A model generated the notes under the pieces. The model worked only from the letters and a program-made list of their open reading frames with translations, did no database searches and had not been told where the DNA came from. A program made the position numbers and the translations under genes. A stretch of 64,000 nucleotides of DNA. Origin: Clostridiales bacterium (GTDB lineage Bacteria > Bacillota > Clostridia > Oscillospirales > Acutalibacteraceae). Position 1 is the stretch's first letter; every line of letters begins with the position of its first letter. The stretch is from assembly GCA_019416455.1 (NCBI GenBank), contig DXXG01000018.1, forward strand, positions 62,001 through 126,000. Direction: 5' to 3'. Positions 39,448 to 47,398 of the stretch are shown here, piece by piece.

Positions 39448-40539
39448 TCAGGGTTGGAAGTAAAAGACGCATACTTTCTCGCCGCCGTTTAGGAACACTT
39501 CGCAGGTGTGGGTGTCCCGCAGGATCTGCACGTCATGCACTTCCCCAGCGGGCAGCTCCAACAGGGTCTTTTCCCCGTCGGTAACTTTCACCAGCCACGG
39601 ACCCTGTTCCACCAGGGGATCTTTCTGGGTGAGATAGGGCCGGGCTTCCTCTACGGGGAAGAAGCACAGTTTTCCGGCGTCGTTCAGGGTGACCTCCATG
39701 GGGATGGTCAAGCAGCCCCGGCGCACTGCGTCGGGCTCCTCCGGCTGGCCCCAGGGAGCCATCCACCCCAATACGATCCGCCGACCCTTGTGGTCCACGA
39801 AGGACTGAGGAGCGTAAAAATTGGGGCCCAGAACGGGGCGCTGGAGTTCTTGGGGAGTGAACCGTTCCCCGTCGAACCGGCCCACCACATACTGCACCTT
39901 CTGGGGCTGGTCCATGCGGGAGAAGCACAGCACCCATTTGTCCTTTAGGGGGAACAGATCAGGGCATTCCAATACGGGGCCCATTTCCCTGGTCTCAAAC
40001 AGCTTGCCCACATACTCCCAGTGGAGCAGGTCGGCAGACTTGTACAGCACCACGGCGGCTAGGCCATTCACGCCCACGCCGCAGACCATACGGTAAGTGC
40101 CGTCGGTCCAGGGGAACACCTTGGGGTCCCGAAAATCCAGGCTGTTAGGGTCTACGGGGCTTTGGGGGATGAGAGGGTTCTCCGAATGCTTCACAAAATG
40201 GATCCCATCCTGGGTGGTGGCCAGGCACTGGGTCTGAGCGTTGTTCTCTCCCACCGCGGTGTAGAAGAGATAGAGAGTGCCGTCCTTTTCCACGGCGGAG
40301 CCGGAGAAGCATCCAAAAGTGCTCTCGTAAGGCTGATCGGGATAGAGAGCGATAGGCAGCTCCTCCCAATGGAGCAGATCGTCGCTGACGGCGTGGCCCC
40401 AGTGCATGGTGTCCCATACGGGAGCGTGAGGATTGTGCTGGAAAAAGACGTGGTATTTGTCCCCAAAATAGCAGAGGCCGTTAGGGTCGTTGATCCAGCC
40501 CTTGTCCGGTTCCACATGGTATCGCAGTTTAGGCAGCAT
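39448..40539 (-). CDS. Glycoside hydrolase family 32 (sucrose/fructan hydrolase), short form
   Basis: A 363-residue cytoplasmic enzyme. The GH32 triad is clear: nucleophile in WINDPNG (residues 15-21), transition-state stabiliser in FRDPKVF, acid/base in ECPDLFP. HWGHAVSDDLLHWE is also typical. Family members usually have 450-500 residues with a full C-terminal beta sandwich; only a remnant (about 300-363) is left here. It may hydrolyse sucrose, sucrose 6-phosphate or short fructans. It lies behind the ABC importer genes on the same strand but a hairpin with U-run separates them. Confidence 0.88.
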   Translation of the reverse strand: MLPKLRYHVEPDKGWINDPNGLCYFGDKYHVFFQHNPHAPVWDTMHWGHAVSDDLLHWEELPIALYPDQPYESTFGCFSGSAVEKDGTLYLFYTAVGENNAQTQCLATTQDGIHFVKHSENPLIPQSPVDPNSLDFRDPKVFPWTDGTYRMVCGVGVNGLAAVVLYKSADLLHWEYVGKLFETREMGPVLECPDLFPLKDKWVLCFSRMDQPQKVQYVVGRFDGERFTPQELQRPVLGPNFYAPQSFVDHKGRRIVLGWMAPWGQPEEPDAVRRGCLTIPMEVTLNDAGKLCFFPVEEARPYLTQKDPLVEQGPWLVKVTDGEKTLLELPAGEVHDVQILRDTHTCEVFLNGGEKVCVFYFQP

Positions 40540-40568
40540 GGGAAAGACTCTCCTTTACCTGAAAAGAT

Positions 40569-40597
40569 AAAAAAGCCGGGGACCAAATGCCCCCGGC
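40569..40597 (-). terminator. Terminator between the ABC operon and the GH32 gene
   Basis: On the minus strand GCCGGGG (from 40597) pairs with CCCCGGC (to 40575) and six U follow. It lies between the ATPase gene and the GH32 gene and also downstream of the GH32 promoter, so it may act as an attenuator for GH32. Confidence 0.8.
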
Positions 40598-40612
40598 GAA
40601 AGGTCTATGTTC

Positions 40613-40641
40613 ATCATACTCCAGAACGAGACGGATTACAA
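40613..40641 (-). promoter_or_regulatory. Candidate GH32 promoter
   Basis: On the minus strand TTGTAA (40641-40636), 17 bp, TATGAT (40618-40613). It overlaps the end of the ATPase gene. The first 30 bases of its transcript would be the hairpin at 40569-40597. Confidence 0.5.
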
Positions 40642-41205
40642 GAGCAATAAATGACCGCCCAAAGCCTTTGCCTCGGCGCTGTCGTGGGTCACCACCAGCA
40701 CGGTCTTTCCCTTGGTTTTTCCCAGGAAATAGTCCATTACCAGGGCTTTTGTCTCTTCGTCCAGACCCTTGAAGGGTTCGTCACAGAGGAGTACGTCGTA
40801 CTCCGCCGCCAGGGCCCGCAGGATGGCCACCCGGCGTTTCATTCCTCCGGAGAGGGTACGCACCGGCTGCCCCAGACTGTCGGAAAGCCCCAAAGCGGAG
40901 AGCATCTCTTCCGCCTGAGATTTGGTAAGGGCCGGGTTCACCAGCCGGATATTGGATACCGCCCCGGCGTTCTCACAGAGACGGTCCTCCTGAAACACGG
41001 CGCTTTTTTTCCGCCCCTCCATGCCCAGGATCTCCCCGCTGTCGGGGGATTCCAGCCCCAGAAGCAGGGAAAGCAAAGTGGTCTTGCCGCAGCCGGAAGG
41101 CCCCATGATGCAAGTCAGCTCCCCTTCCGGGAAGGTGTGGGAAAAGTCGCCCAGCACCTGTTTTTCCCCAAAGGATTTGCTCACCTTTTTCATTTGGATC
41201 TCCAT
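40636..41205 (-). CDS. ABC transporter ATP-binding protein (NitT/TauT-like)
   Basis: A 189-residue ATPase, short for the family (usually about 240). Motifs: Walker A GPSGCGKTT (about 35-43), Q-loop VFQEDRL, signature LSGGMKRR, Walker B VLLCDEPF, D-loop GLDEE and H-loop VVTHD. It drives the permease at 41218-42009. The gene is 12 nt behind the permease gene with AAGGAGGG upstream. Confidence 0.9.
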   Translation of the reverse strand: MEIQMKKVSKSFGEKQVLGDFSHTFPEGELTCIMGPSGCGKTTLLSLLLGLESPDSGEILGMEGRKKSAVFQEDRLCENAGAVSNIRLVNPALTKSQAEEMLSALGLSDSLGQPVRTLSGGMKRRVAILRALAAEYDVLLCDEPFKGLDEETKALVMDYFLGKTKGKTVLVVTHDSAEAKALGGHLLLL

Positions 41206-41217
41206 AAGGCCCTCCTT

Positions 41218-42009
41218 TCAGCTCTGTTCCAGCCGGTGGACCAGCCGGTCCAGCAGAAACAGGAAGCATTTCTCAAACACCAGGCTCACTAGGATGATGA
41301 CCACCGTCCAGGAGAACAAATCCGGGGTGGCCAGATACACTTTGGCCTCATACAGCCGCTCCCCGATGGAACCGTCGGGCAGGCCGATGACCTCCGCAGC
41401 GATGCCCGCCTTCCAGCACAGTCCCAGCCCTACGGCGCAGGCAGACCGGAAGAAGGGTGCCACCTGGGGCAGGTACAGATACCGCAGCCGACGGAGGAAG
41501 GGCACCCGAAACACGTCGGCCATTTCGGTAAGTTTTTTGTCCATGCTGGAAATGCCTCCCAGCACATTGGAGTACACAATGGGGGTGACCATGAGAAAGG
41601 AGATGACCACGGACAGATTCCGAGAGGGGACCCAGATGAGCACCAGGATGATAAAGGACGCCACGGGGATAGATTTCACTACGCTCATGAGAGGGGCGGT
41701 AAGGTCCCGGACGGGGGAGAACCGGGAGGAGAGCACCGCCAGCACTGTGCCGGTGACACAGGCCAGCAGAAAGCCCAGGGTGATCCGCCAGAAGGAAAAG
41801 AGGATGGCCCCCCAGAAATCCCAATGGGGGACAAGTTCCCCCAGCCGGAGCAAAACAGAAACAGGAGATACCAAAAGGATCTCCTGTCCCAGGGCCATGG
41901 CGGCAAGCTGCCAGACGATGACCCACACGGCCACCGCCCACAGCCGCACACCAGGGCGGCGCTTGTTCTGTTTTTCTCTCGTTTTAACCGACGTAGTAGA
42001 AGTCGTCAC
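41218..42009 (-). CDS. ABC transporter permease (NitT/TauT-like)
   Basis: A 263-residue membrane protein with about six helices and the binding-protein-dependent permease motif near FRVPFLRRLRYLYLPQVAPFFRSACAVGLGLCWKAGIAAEVIG, including the EAA-like loop for ATPase contact. The family takes up nitrate, taurine, sulfonates, riboflavin-like or thiamine-precursor compounds. I prefer GTG 42009, 11 bases after GGAGG; a TTG at 42027 is possible. It overlaps the binding-protein gene by about 26 nt. Confidence 0.87.
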   Translation of the reverse strand: MTTSTTSVKTREKQNKRRPGVRLWAVAVWVIVWQLAAMALGQEILLVSPVSVLLRLGELVPHWDFWGAILFSFWRITLGFLLACVTGTVLAVLSSRFSPVRDLTAPLMSVVKSIPVASFIILVLIWVPSRNLSVVISFLMVTPIVYSNVLGGISSMDKKLTEMADVFRVPFLRRLRYLYLPQVAPFFRSACAVGLGLCWKAGIAAEVIGLPDGSIGERLYEAKVYLATPDLFSWTVVIILVSLVFEKCFLFLLDRLVHRLEQS

Positions 42010-43084
42010 CGGGCATCTGACCTCCAATCGACTTGGGGTTCTGGTCCAGCAGGGTCTGCAGGTAAGCGGAAAGCTTGGCCTTCATGTCGTCACCGGCGAT
42101 GAAAGCGATGTTGCACTCCGGCAGGGCCTTCACAGCCACGGCCTGGGGAACGATATCGTATTCGCCCACCAAAGCGGCGGCGCCTTCCACATCCTCTTCG
42201 GTGTAGGCCACGGATTTCTCGTACTCAGCCAGGAACGCGTTCACCAGGTCAGGATTCTGCTCCACGAACTCCTTCCGGCCTACCACCACACCCGTGATGA
42301 GGGTGGCGTCGCTGCCGTTCTCAGTGGCCAACTTTTCCCACTCCTCGGTGATGTCCAGCGCCACCCGCAGATTCTCATTCTGAGTCTGGGCGGTGGTGAC
42401 GAAGGGCTGGGGCAGCATGGCGATGCCGGTAGTGTCAGCGGTCAGAGCAGCCACGCACTCGGAGTGCTCGCTCTTCCATTCGATGGTCACGTCCGTTTCA
42501 GGATCAATGCCGTTCTGAGTGAGCATGTAGTTGAGAGCGTATTCCGGAGTGGAACCTTTGCCGGAAGCGTAGATGGTCTTGCCTTTCAGGTCCTCCACGG
42601 ACTGGACCGTGTCACCGTTTTCCACGATGTACAGCACGCCCAAAGTGTTGATGGCCAGCACTTGCACCTGACCTTCGGTGTTGTTGTACAGCACGCTTGC
42701 CAGGTTGGCAGGCACCGCGGCGATGTCCAGTTCTCCCTGCACCAGCTTGGGAGTGATCTCATCGGCGGAAGCGTAGATGGAGAAGTCGTACTTGGGGGAA
42801 GAGGAAGCCTTGTCGTCGCTCATCATCTTCACCATGCCCATGGCGGTGGGGCCCTTCAAAGCGGCCACAACGGCAGTGCCCAGGTCGGCGGTCTCTTCTT
42901 CGGCGGCGGAGCTTTCAGAGGCGGGTTGGCTCTCAGGCTCGCTGACCTCAGAAGAAGTCTCACTGGCCAGGGAGGAGGTGCCCGTCTCGGAGGACTGGCT
43001 GCTGGAAGTGCCGGTCTGGCTGGAGCAGCCGAACAGGGTCAGGCACAGGGCAAGAGCCAGTGCCAGGGACAAAACACGTTTCAT
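41984..43084 (-). CDS. ABC transporter substrate-binding lipoprotein (NitT/TauT-like)
   Basis: A 366-residue secreted lipoprotein. It starts MKRVLSLALALALCLTLFGCSS, a signal peptide with lipobox LFGC, so it is anchored at the outer face of the membrane. A Ser/Glu/Thr-rich linker spans about 22-65. The binding domain has YASADEITPKLVQGELDIAAVPANLASVLYN and GKTIYASGKGSTPEYALNYML, as in NMT1/THI5-like or SsuA-like proteins. The substrate is unknown. It is the first gene of a three-gene importer, preceded by a Crp-type regulator gene. Confidence 0.9.
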   Translation of the reverse strand: MKRVLSLALALALCLTLFGCSSQTGTSSSQSSETGTSSLASETSSEVSEPESQPASESSAAEEETADLGTAVVAALKGPTAMGMVKMMSDDKASSSPKYDFSIYASADEITPKLVQGELDIAAVPANLASVLYNNTEGQVQVLAINTLGVLYIVENGDTVQSVEDLKGKTIYASGKGSTPEYALNYMLTQNGIDPETDVTIEWKSEHSECVAALTADTTGIAMLPQPFVTTAQTQNENLRVALDITEEWEKLATENGSDATLITGVVVGRKEFVEQNPDLVNAFLAEYEKSVAYTEEDVEGAAALVGEYDIVPQAVAVKALPECNIAFIAGDDMKAKLSAYLQTLLDQNPKSIGGQMPGDDFYYVG

Positions 43085-43151
43085 CAGAATCCAAACCTTT
43101 CTGCCCGCAAACTGTAATCGGCGCCGCGGGCCTGCGCCTGGTGTATGGCTT

Positions 43152-43167
43152 GCGCGCCTTGGCGCGC
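43152..43167. other. GC-only hairpin between Crp-type and binding-protein genes
   Basis: GCGCGCC (43152-43158) and GGCGCGC (43161-43167) around TT in the 93-nt gap. No U-run follows, so read-through is likely and the Crp-type gene and the importer may share a transcript. Confidence 0.5.
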
Positions 43168-43177
43168 TTGCTGGCGT

Positions 43178-43876
43178 TCAGCGGGTCCCAGAGCCTTTCA
43201 GCAGCCGGAACCGGTCTTTGTGGAAGTCGATGAGCCCCTCTTGCTTCATCCGGGAAAGCTCCCGAGAAAGGGCGGTGCGGTCAATGTTCAGATAGGCAGC
43301 CATGGCGCTTCGGTCCAGGGGCACGGAAAATTCCTCTCCGGGGCTGTCTACGCCTTTTTGGAGGGCGGTCTGGGTCAGGTAAGCCAGCACCTTTTCCCGG
43401 ACGGTCCGCCTTGCCAGACAGCTGATCCGACTGTTGAGCACCAGGGATTTCTCCGCCAGACTGGAAAGGTAATTGCGCACCAGCACCCCGTGCTCGGGGC
43501 AGTTGTTGGAACAGGGGGAGGAAAGAGCGTCCCCTGGGAAAAACAGGGCGGTGAGCTCCTCTTGGGCCTGGATGGAGACCGGGCTTTTGTGGTCCCGGCT
43601 GGCGGCCAAAAATACTCCCATCAGACTTCCGGGGGACAAAAGACTGAGCACCACCGGCTCCCCCAGGCTGTCCTCTATCAGAGATCGGCCCCGGCCGGAC
43701 AGCACCAGCCCCACCTCCTGGGCCCGGTCTCCCTCCCGCAGGAGAAAAGCGCCGGGGGCAAAGGTCTCCCGTCGGGCATGGAGACAGGAAAGCATCTCTT
43801 TGAGCTTCTCCTTCTCAATGCCGTGGAATAGGGGACAGCGGGTGAGCAGGTCAAATTCTTCGATCGTCAGTTCCAT
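43178..43876 (-). CDS. Crp/Fnr-family transcriptional regulator
   Basis: A 232-residue regulator with an N-terminal cyclic-nucleotide-binding-like domain (FHGIEKEKLKEMLSCLHARRETFAPGAFLLREGDRAQEVGLVLSGRGR) and a C-terminal winged helix (VPLDRSAMAAYLNIDRTALSRELSRMKQEGLIDF). Three cysteines in DALSSPCSNNCPEHG could hold a cofactor or metal. The usual cAMP contacts are absent. ATG 43876 is chosen because a longer ATG (43918) lies within the -10 box. It probably controls the downstream ABC importer or redox genes. Confidence 0.87.
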   Translation of the reverse strand: MELTIEEFDLLTRCPLFHGIEKEKLKEMLSCLHARRETFAPGAFLLREGDRAQEVGLVLSGRGRSLIEDSLGEPVVLSLLSPGSLMGVFLAASRDHKSPVSIQAQEELTALFFPGDALSSPCSNNCPEHGVLVRNYLSSLAEKSLVLNSRISCLARRTVREKVLAYLTQTALQKGVDSPGEEFSVPLDRSAMAAYLNIDRTALSRELSRMKQEGLIDFHKDRFRLLKGSGTR

Positions 43877-43885
43877 AACAAAAAT

Positions 43886-43899
43886 GTTGCCATAGCAAC
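43886..43899. promoter_or_regulatory. Inverted repeat in the 5' leader of the Crp-type gene
   Basis: GTTGC-CATA-GCAAC forms a symmetric 14-bp site between the -10 box and the start codon, in the size range of Crp/Fnr-type operators in Clostridia. Autorepression is inferred. Confidence 0.5.
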
Positions 43900-43916
43900 T
43901 TACCTCCGCGAGAAGC

Positions 43917-43945
43917 ATTATACATCACCGGAGACAAAAACGCAA
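43917..43945 (-). promoter_or_regulatory. Promoter of the Crp-type regulator gene
   Basis: On the minus strand TTGCGT (43945-43940), 17 bp, TATAAT (43922-43917). Confidence 0.7.
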
Positions 43946-44071
43946 GAGATTTTTCTTTTTCTCAAAGCGCCGGTTTCTTCCTGGTTTTTTCGGCCTATAA
44001 GCCACAGGATGGCTCCGGCAGGCAAAAAGAAAACCGGAAGCGGTTGGCTTCCGGTAAGAGTTTTTTCAATT

Positions 44072-44548
44072 TCAAGAAAGGGCTGTGAGACGTACCAAGT
44101 CCTCTCCCGCAGAGATTTGGCCGATTTTCAGCAGTTCCAGCTTCCAGCCGGTCTGGCAGTTGCAGAACACGAAGGGCGTTTCCAAAGAACAGTGATGGGC
44201 CTTCATCACTTGGGGATCAAAAGACAACAGCTTCTGGCCCCGCTTTACCGATTCGCCGGTCTGGACGAACAGCTGAAAACCCTCCCCCTGCAAGCGGTTG
44301 GTGTCGGTGCCCACGTGGATGAGAAATTTGACTCCTTCCTCAGTCTCAAGCCCCAAGGCATGCTTCAGGGAGAAATCCACCTTGGCGTCGGCGGGGGAGT
44401 ACAATACGGGATCGGTGGGCAGGATGACCGCTCCGTCTCCCACGATCCCCTGGGAGAAAGTGGAATCGGAACAGTGGGAAATAGGCTGAACCTCTCCTGA
44501 AAGAGGGCACCCGAACAGAAGGATCGTTCCCGGCGAAACAGCGGCCAT
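44072..44548 (-). CDS. Orphan PTS glucose-type EIIA protein
   Basis: A 158-residue single-domain protein of the EIIA(Glc)/Crr family. The phosphorylated histidine is in LIHVGTDTNRLQGEGFQLFVQTGESVKRGQKLL (HFGIDT in E. coli), and the second active-site region is SHCSDSTFSQGIVGDGAVILPTD, where one histidine contact is usual (KVFAEKIVGDGVAI). It takes phosphate from HPr and passes it to a sugar-specific EIIB or acts as a regulator. No EIIB, EIIC or HPr gene is near. ATG 44548 follows AAAGGAG. Confidence 0.85.
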   Translation of the reverse strand: MAAVSPGTILLFGCPLSGEVQPISHCSDSTFSQGIVGDGAVILPTDPVLYSPADAKVDFSLKHALGLETEEGVKFLIHVGTDTNRLQGEGFQLFVQTGESVKRGQKLLSFDPQVMKAHHCSLETPFVFCNCQTGWKLELLKIGQISAGEDLVRLTALS

Positions 44549-44605
44549 ACGCTTGCTCCTTTCCCGACCGGGCCCCAGGGCGGACATGCCATGAAAGCCC
44601 CATGT

Positions 44606-44633
44606 TTGACAATATATAGCTTAAATTGACAAT
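44606..44633. promoter_or_regulatory. Direct repeat TTGACAAT x2
   Basis: TTGACAAT stands at 44606-44613 and 44626-44633, 20 bp apart, on the promoter side of the EIIA gene. Spacing close to two helical turns suits a dimeric regulator. The rest of the 366-bp gap to the PPK2 gene has a CCACAGG/CCTGTGG hairpin near 44745-44781 and a promoter, but no gene. Confidence 0.4.
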
Positions 44634-44837
44634 GATAGTGGAATACTTCTGTATCATTTTACAGTAGGGAGAGGAGGGCTGTCAAGGGTTTTCCAAAGAT
44701 TTAACAATCTTCCCGGGGCGTGTGAAAAAACAGGCCCCCATACCCCACAGGAGTCGGGCTAGTTCCGGAGTTACCCTGTGGCGCAAAAAGCTTTCGGATC
44801 TTTCTGTGTAAATTTTAAAAATTTTGCTCAAAAAGTG

Positions 44838-44866
44838 ATGCAATCAAGTGAGGAAATTGGTATAAT
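44838..44866 (+). promoter_or_regulatory. Promoter of the PPK2 gene
   Basis: ATGCAA (44838-44843), 17 bp, consensus TATAAT (44861-44866), 48 bp before the start codon. Confidence 0.65.
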
Positions 44867-44914
44867 AGCGGTATCTACAATTTCCGGGACAAGCCCGGAC
44901 ACGAGGTGACAGTG

Positions 44915-46384
44915 ATGCTGAAAAATTGGATCCGCCCGGAAAAGCCCGAGAGCGAGGAATTAAAACAGCGGCTGAAGGCCGCCCAGGAGAAGCTGAGCGT
45001 TCAGCAGATGAAGCTGAAAGAGAAAAAACTGCCAGTGCTGGTGCTTATCGAGGGATGGGGCGCCGCTGGCAAGGGCAGCGCCATCGGCCAGATCATCCGC
45101 AATATTGACCCCCGGTTTTTCAAGGTGTTCTCCATGCCCTCCACTCCCACGGAGGAGGAGCTGCGCATGCCCTTTTTGTACCGCTTTTTTGAGAAGATCC
45201 CTGAAGCGGGGAAATTCACCTTCCTGGACTCCGGCTGGATGGATCAGATCATGACCGAGCGGCTGGACGGCCGATTGGACGACAAAGCCTACGCCCAGCG
45301 GGTGGACAGCGTGAAGCGGTTCGAGCGGTCCCTTACCGACAACGGGTATTTGGTGCTGAAATTCTTCTTCCACATCAGCAAGAAGGAGCAGGCCCACCGG
45401 ATCGAAGCCCTGCTGGCGGACAAAGATACCGCTTGGCGGGTGAGCGAGGGGGATCAGTGGCAGAACCGCCACTACGACAAGTGCCTGGAAGCCTTTGACC
45501 GGTATCTGGACGATACCAACACTCCCAGCGCCCCCTGGTATATCATCGACTCCAAGTCCAAAAAGTTCGCGGAGCTCCAGGTGATGGAGACCTTATGTAT
45601 GGGCATCGAGACCGCCCTCCACAACGAGAGCCTGGCAGTGCCCCTGCTGCAAAATGCCTTCCCCCTGGTGAAGATGCCCAAGCTGAAAGACGTGCCCCTA
45701 GACAAGACATTGTCCGAGGAGGAGTACAAGCGGGAGCTGAAAGAACTGCAAGCCAAGCTTTCTCAGCTCCACTACCGGCTGTACCGGAAGCGGGTGCCGG
45801 TGATCATCGCCTATGAAGGCTGGGACGCCGCCGGCAAGGGCGGCAATATCAAGCGGTTGACCGGCGCCCTGGATCCCCGGGGCTTTGAGGTGCATCCCAT
45901 CGCCAGCCCGGAGCCTCACGAGAAGGCCCGCCATTATCTGTGGCGGTTCTGGACCCGCCTGCCCAAAACAGGCCATATCGCTATTTTCGACCGTACCTGG
46001 TACGGCCGGGTCATGGTAGAACGGCTGGAGGGGTTCTGTTCCGAGAACGACTGGCAGCGGGCCTACTACGAGATGAACGAGTTCGAGCAGGAGCTCCACA
46101 ACTGGGGCGCGGTCATTTTGAAATTCTGGGTGCAGATCGACAAGGACACCCAGCTGGAGCGGTTTACCGAGCGTCAGAACACCCCCTCCAAGCAGTGGAA
46201 GATCACCGACGAGGACTGGCGCAACCGGGAAAAGTGGGACCAGTACGAGCAGGCCATCGACGAGATGCTGCAAAAGACCAGCACCACTTACGCCCCCTGG
46301 CATATCTTGGAGTCGGTGGACAAGAAGTATGCCCGGATCAAGGCCTTGAAGATCGTCATCGACGCGCTGGAAAAGGCGCTGTGA
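44915..46384 (+). CDS. Two-domain polyphosphate kinase 2 (polyphosphate:AMP phosphotransferase type)
   Basis: A 489-residue protein made of two PPK2 domains in tandem. Each has a Walker A: EGWGAAGKGSAIGQI (about 47-61) and EGWDAAGKGGNIKRL (about 304-318). The C-terminal domain has the full FDRTWYGRVMVERLEGF Walker B/lid motif, whereas the N-terminal equivalent reads LDSGWMDQIMTERLDG and lacks the DRSWY pattern. This matches class II PPK2 (PAP-type), where the C-terminal copy carries the activity and polyphosphate phosphorylates AMP to ADP. ATG 44915 follows GAGGTG. Single gene with a terminator. Confidence 0.92.
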   Translation: MLKNWIRPEKPESEELKQRLKAAQEKLSVQQMKLKEKKLPVLVLIEGWGAAGKGSAIGQIIRNIDPRFFKVFSMPSTPTEEELRMPFLYRFFEKIPEAGKFTFLDSGWMDQIMTERLDGRLDDKAYAQRVDSVKRFERSLTDNGYLVLKFFFHISKKEQAHRIEALLADKDTAWRVSEGDQWQNRHYDKCLEAFDRYLDDTNTPSAPWYIIDSKSKKFAELQVMETLCMGIETALHNESLAVPLLQNAFPLVKMPKLKDVPLDKTLSEEEYKRELKELQAKLSQLHYRLYRKRVPVIIAYEGWDAAGKGGNIKRLTGALDPRGFEVHPIASPEPHEKARHYLWRFWTRLPKTGHIAIFDRTWYGRVMVERLEGFCSENDWQRAYYEMNEFEQELHNWGAVILKFWVQIDKDTQLERFTERQNTPSKQWKITDEDWRNREKWDQYEQAIDEMLQKTSTTYAPWHILESVDKKYARIKALKIVIDALEKAL

Positions 46385-46390
46385 TACACG

Positions 46391-46429
46391 AAAAAATGGC
46401 TCCCGTCATGTAGGCGGGAGCCGTTTTTT
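46391..46429. terminator. Bidirectional terminator between PPK2 and proC
   Basis: GGCTCCCG (46398-46405) against CGGGAGCC (46415-46422), A-run before and T-run after. Confidence 0.9.
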
Positions 46430-46443
46430 ATGCTGGTGAGATT

Positions 46444-47235
46444 TTAGGTGCGGCCTTCCAGCACCGCGGTGATGGCGTCGGTGACGGCGCCACGGAAGCC
46501 CCGACGTTCCAGGGCCGCCACGCCTTTGATGGTGGTCCCGCCAGGAGAGCACACAGCGTCCTTCATGGCGCCGGGATGCTGTCCCGTGGTCAGGTGGAGC
46601 TTGCCCGTGCCTGCCAGCATCTGGGCGGCCAGCCGGTAGGAAAGGTCCCGGGGCAGGCCGTGGAGCACTCCCGCGTCGCCCAGGGCTTCCAGGAACATGG
46701 CGGCGTAGGCGGGACCGCAGCCGCTGAGGGTCCCGGCAGCGTTCATCTGGGAGGCGGTCACTGTCTCTACGGAGCCCAGCAGGGAGAACAGTTCCTTCAC
46801 CTGGGACAGTTCTTCCTCTGTCAGGGAATGATCCTGTTCCAGCAGGACCACGCCCTCGCCCACCGCCACCGGAGTGTTGGGCATGGTGCTCAGATGGTGG
46901 ACCCCTTGGGGGAGGATCTCCTCAAACCGGGCGAACAGCCATCCTGCCGCCACGGAGAGAAGCACTTTTCCAGTGAGCTTGTCCTTCAGGGGAGCCAGCA
47001 CTTCCTCGATGAGATAGGGCTTCACCGCCAGGATCAGGATATCCGCCTGTTCCAGCACTTGCAGGCTGTCCTCACAGGGGACGATCCCCAGTTCCTCCGC
47101 CGTCTGACGCAGTTTGTCCCAGCGTTTGGCGCAGGCGAAGATCTTCCCGCCTTCCACGCCGCCTCTCAGAAGTCCCTTGGCCATGGCCTGCGCCATGTTG
47201 CCAAAGCCGATAAATCCAACGGTTTTCCCTGTCAT
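46444..47235 (-). CDS. proC: Pyrroline-5-carboxylate reductase
   Basis: A 263-residue NAD(P)H-dependent enzyme that makes proline in the last step of its synthesis. The Rossmann start is VGFIGFGNMAQAMAKGLL; then ILAVKPYLIEEVL, HHLSTMPNTPVAVGEG, the C-terminal signature SGCGPAYAAMFLEALGDAGV and VCSPGGTTIKGVAALERRGFRGAV. The usual length is about 265-270. Single gene on the minus strand. Confidence 0.96.
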   Translation of the reverse strand: MTGKTVGFIGFGNMAQAMAKGLLRGGVEGGKIFACAKRWDKLRQTAEELGIVPCEDSLQVLEQADILILAVKPYLIEEVLAPLKDKLTGKVLLSVAAGWLFARFEEILPQGVHHLSTMPNTPVAVGEGVVLLEQDHSLTEEELSQVKELFSLLGSVETVTASQMNAAGTLSGCGPAYAAMFLEALGDAGVLHGLPRDLSYRLAAQMLAGTGKLHLTTGQHPGAMKDAVCSPGGTTIKGVAALERRGFRGAVTDAITAVLEGRT

Positions 47236-47333
47236 GTGGGATCACACCTTTCCTGTACTCAAGTTAGATTTATCATATCACAAAACCGCCCGGGAAAAAA
47301 GCGGTGTTTTTCAAGAGAAAAAAGTGAGGTTCC

Positions 47334-47362
47334 TTGCGGTTTTTCTTTAGATGTGCTATGAT
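47334..47362 (+). promoter_or_regulatory. Promoter of the LtaS-like gene
   Basis: TTGCGG (47334-47339), 17 bp, TATGAT (47357-47362). Confidence 0.6.
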
Positions 47363-47398
47363 TTAACGGATATTTTACACAACAAGAAGGTATTTTTT

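Noticed and set aside
43877..43918. Longer start for the Crp-type regulator
   Set aside because: The ATG at 43918 is part of the -10 box TATAATG, so it cannot be in the mRNA.
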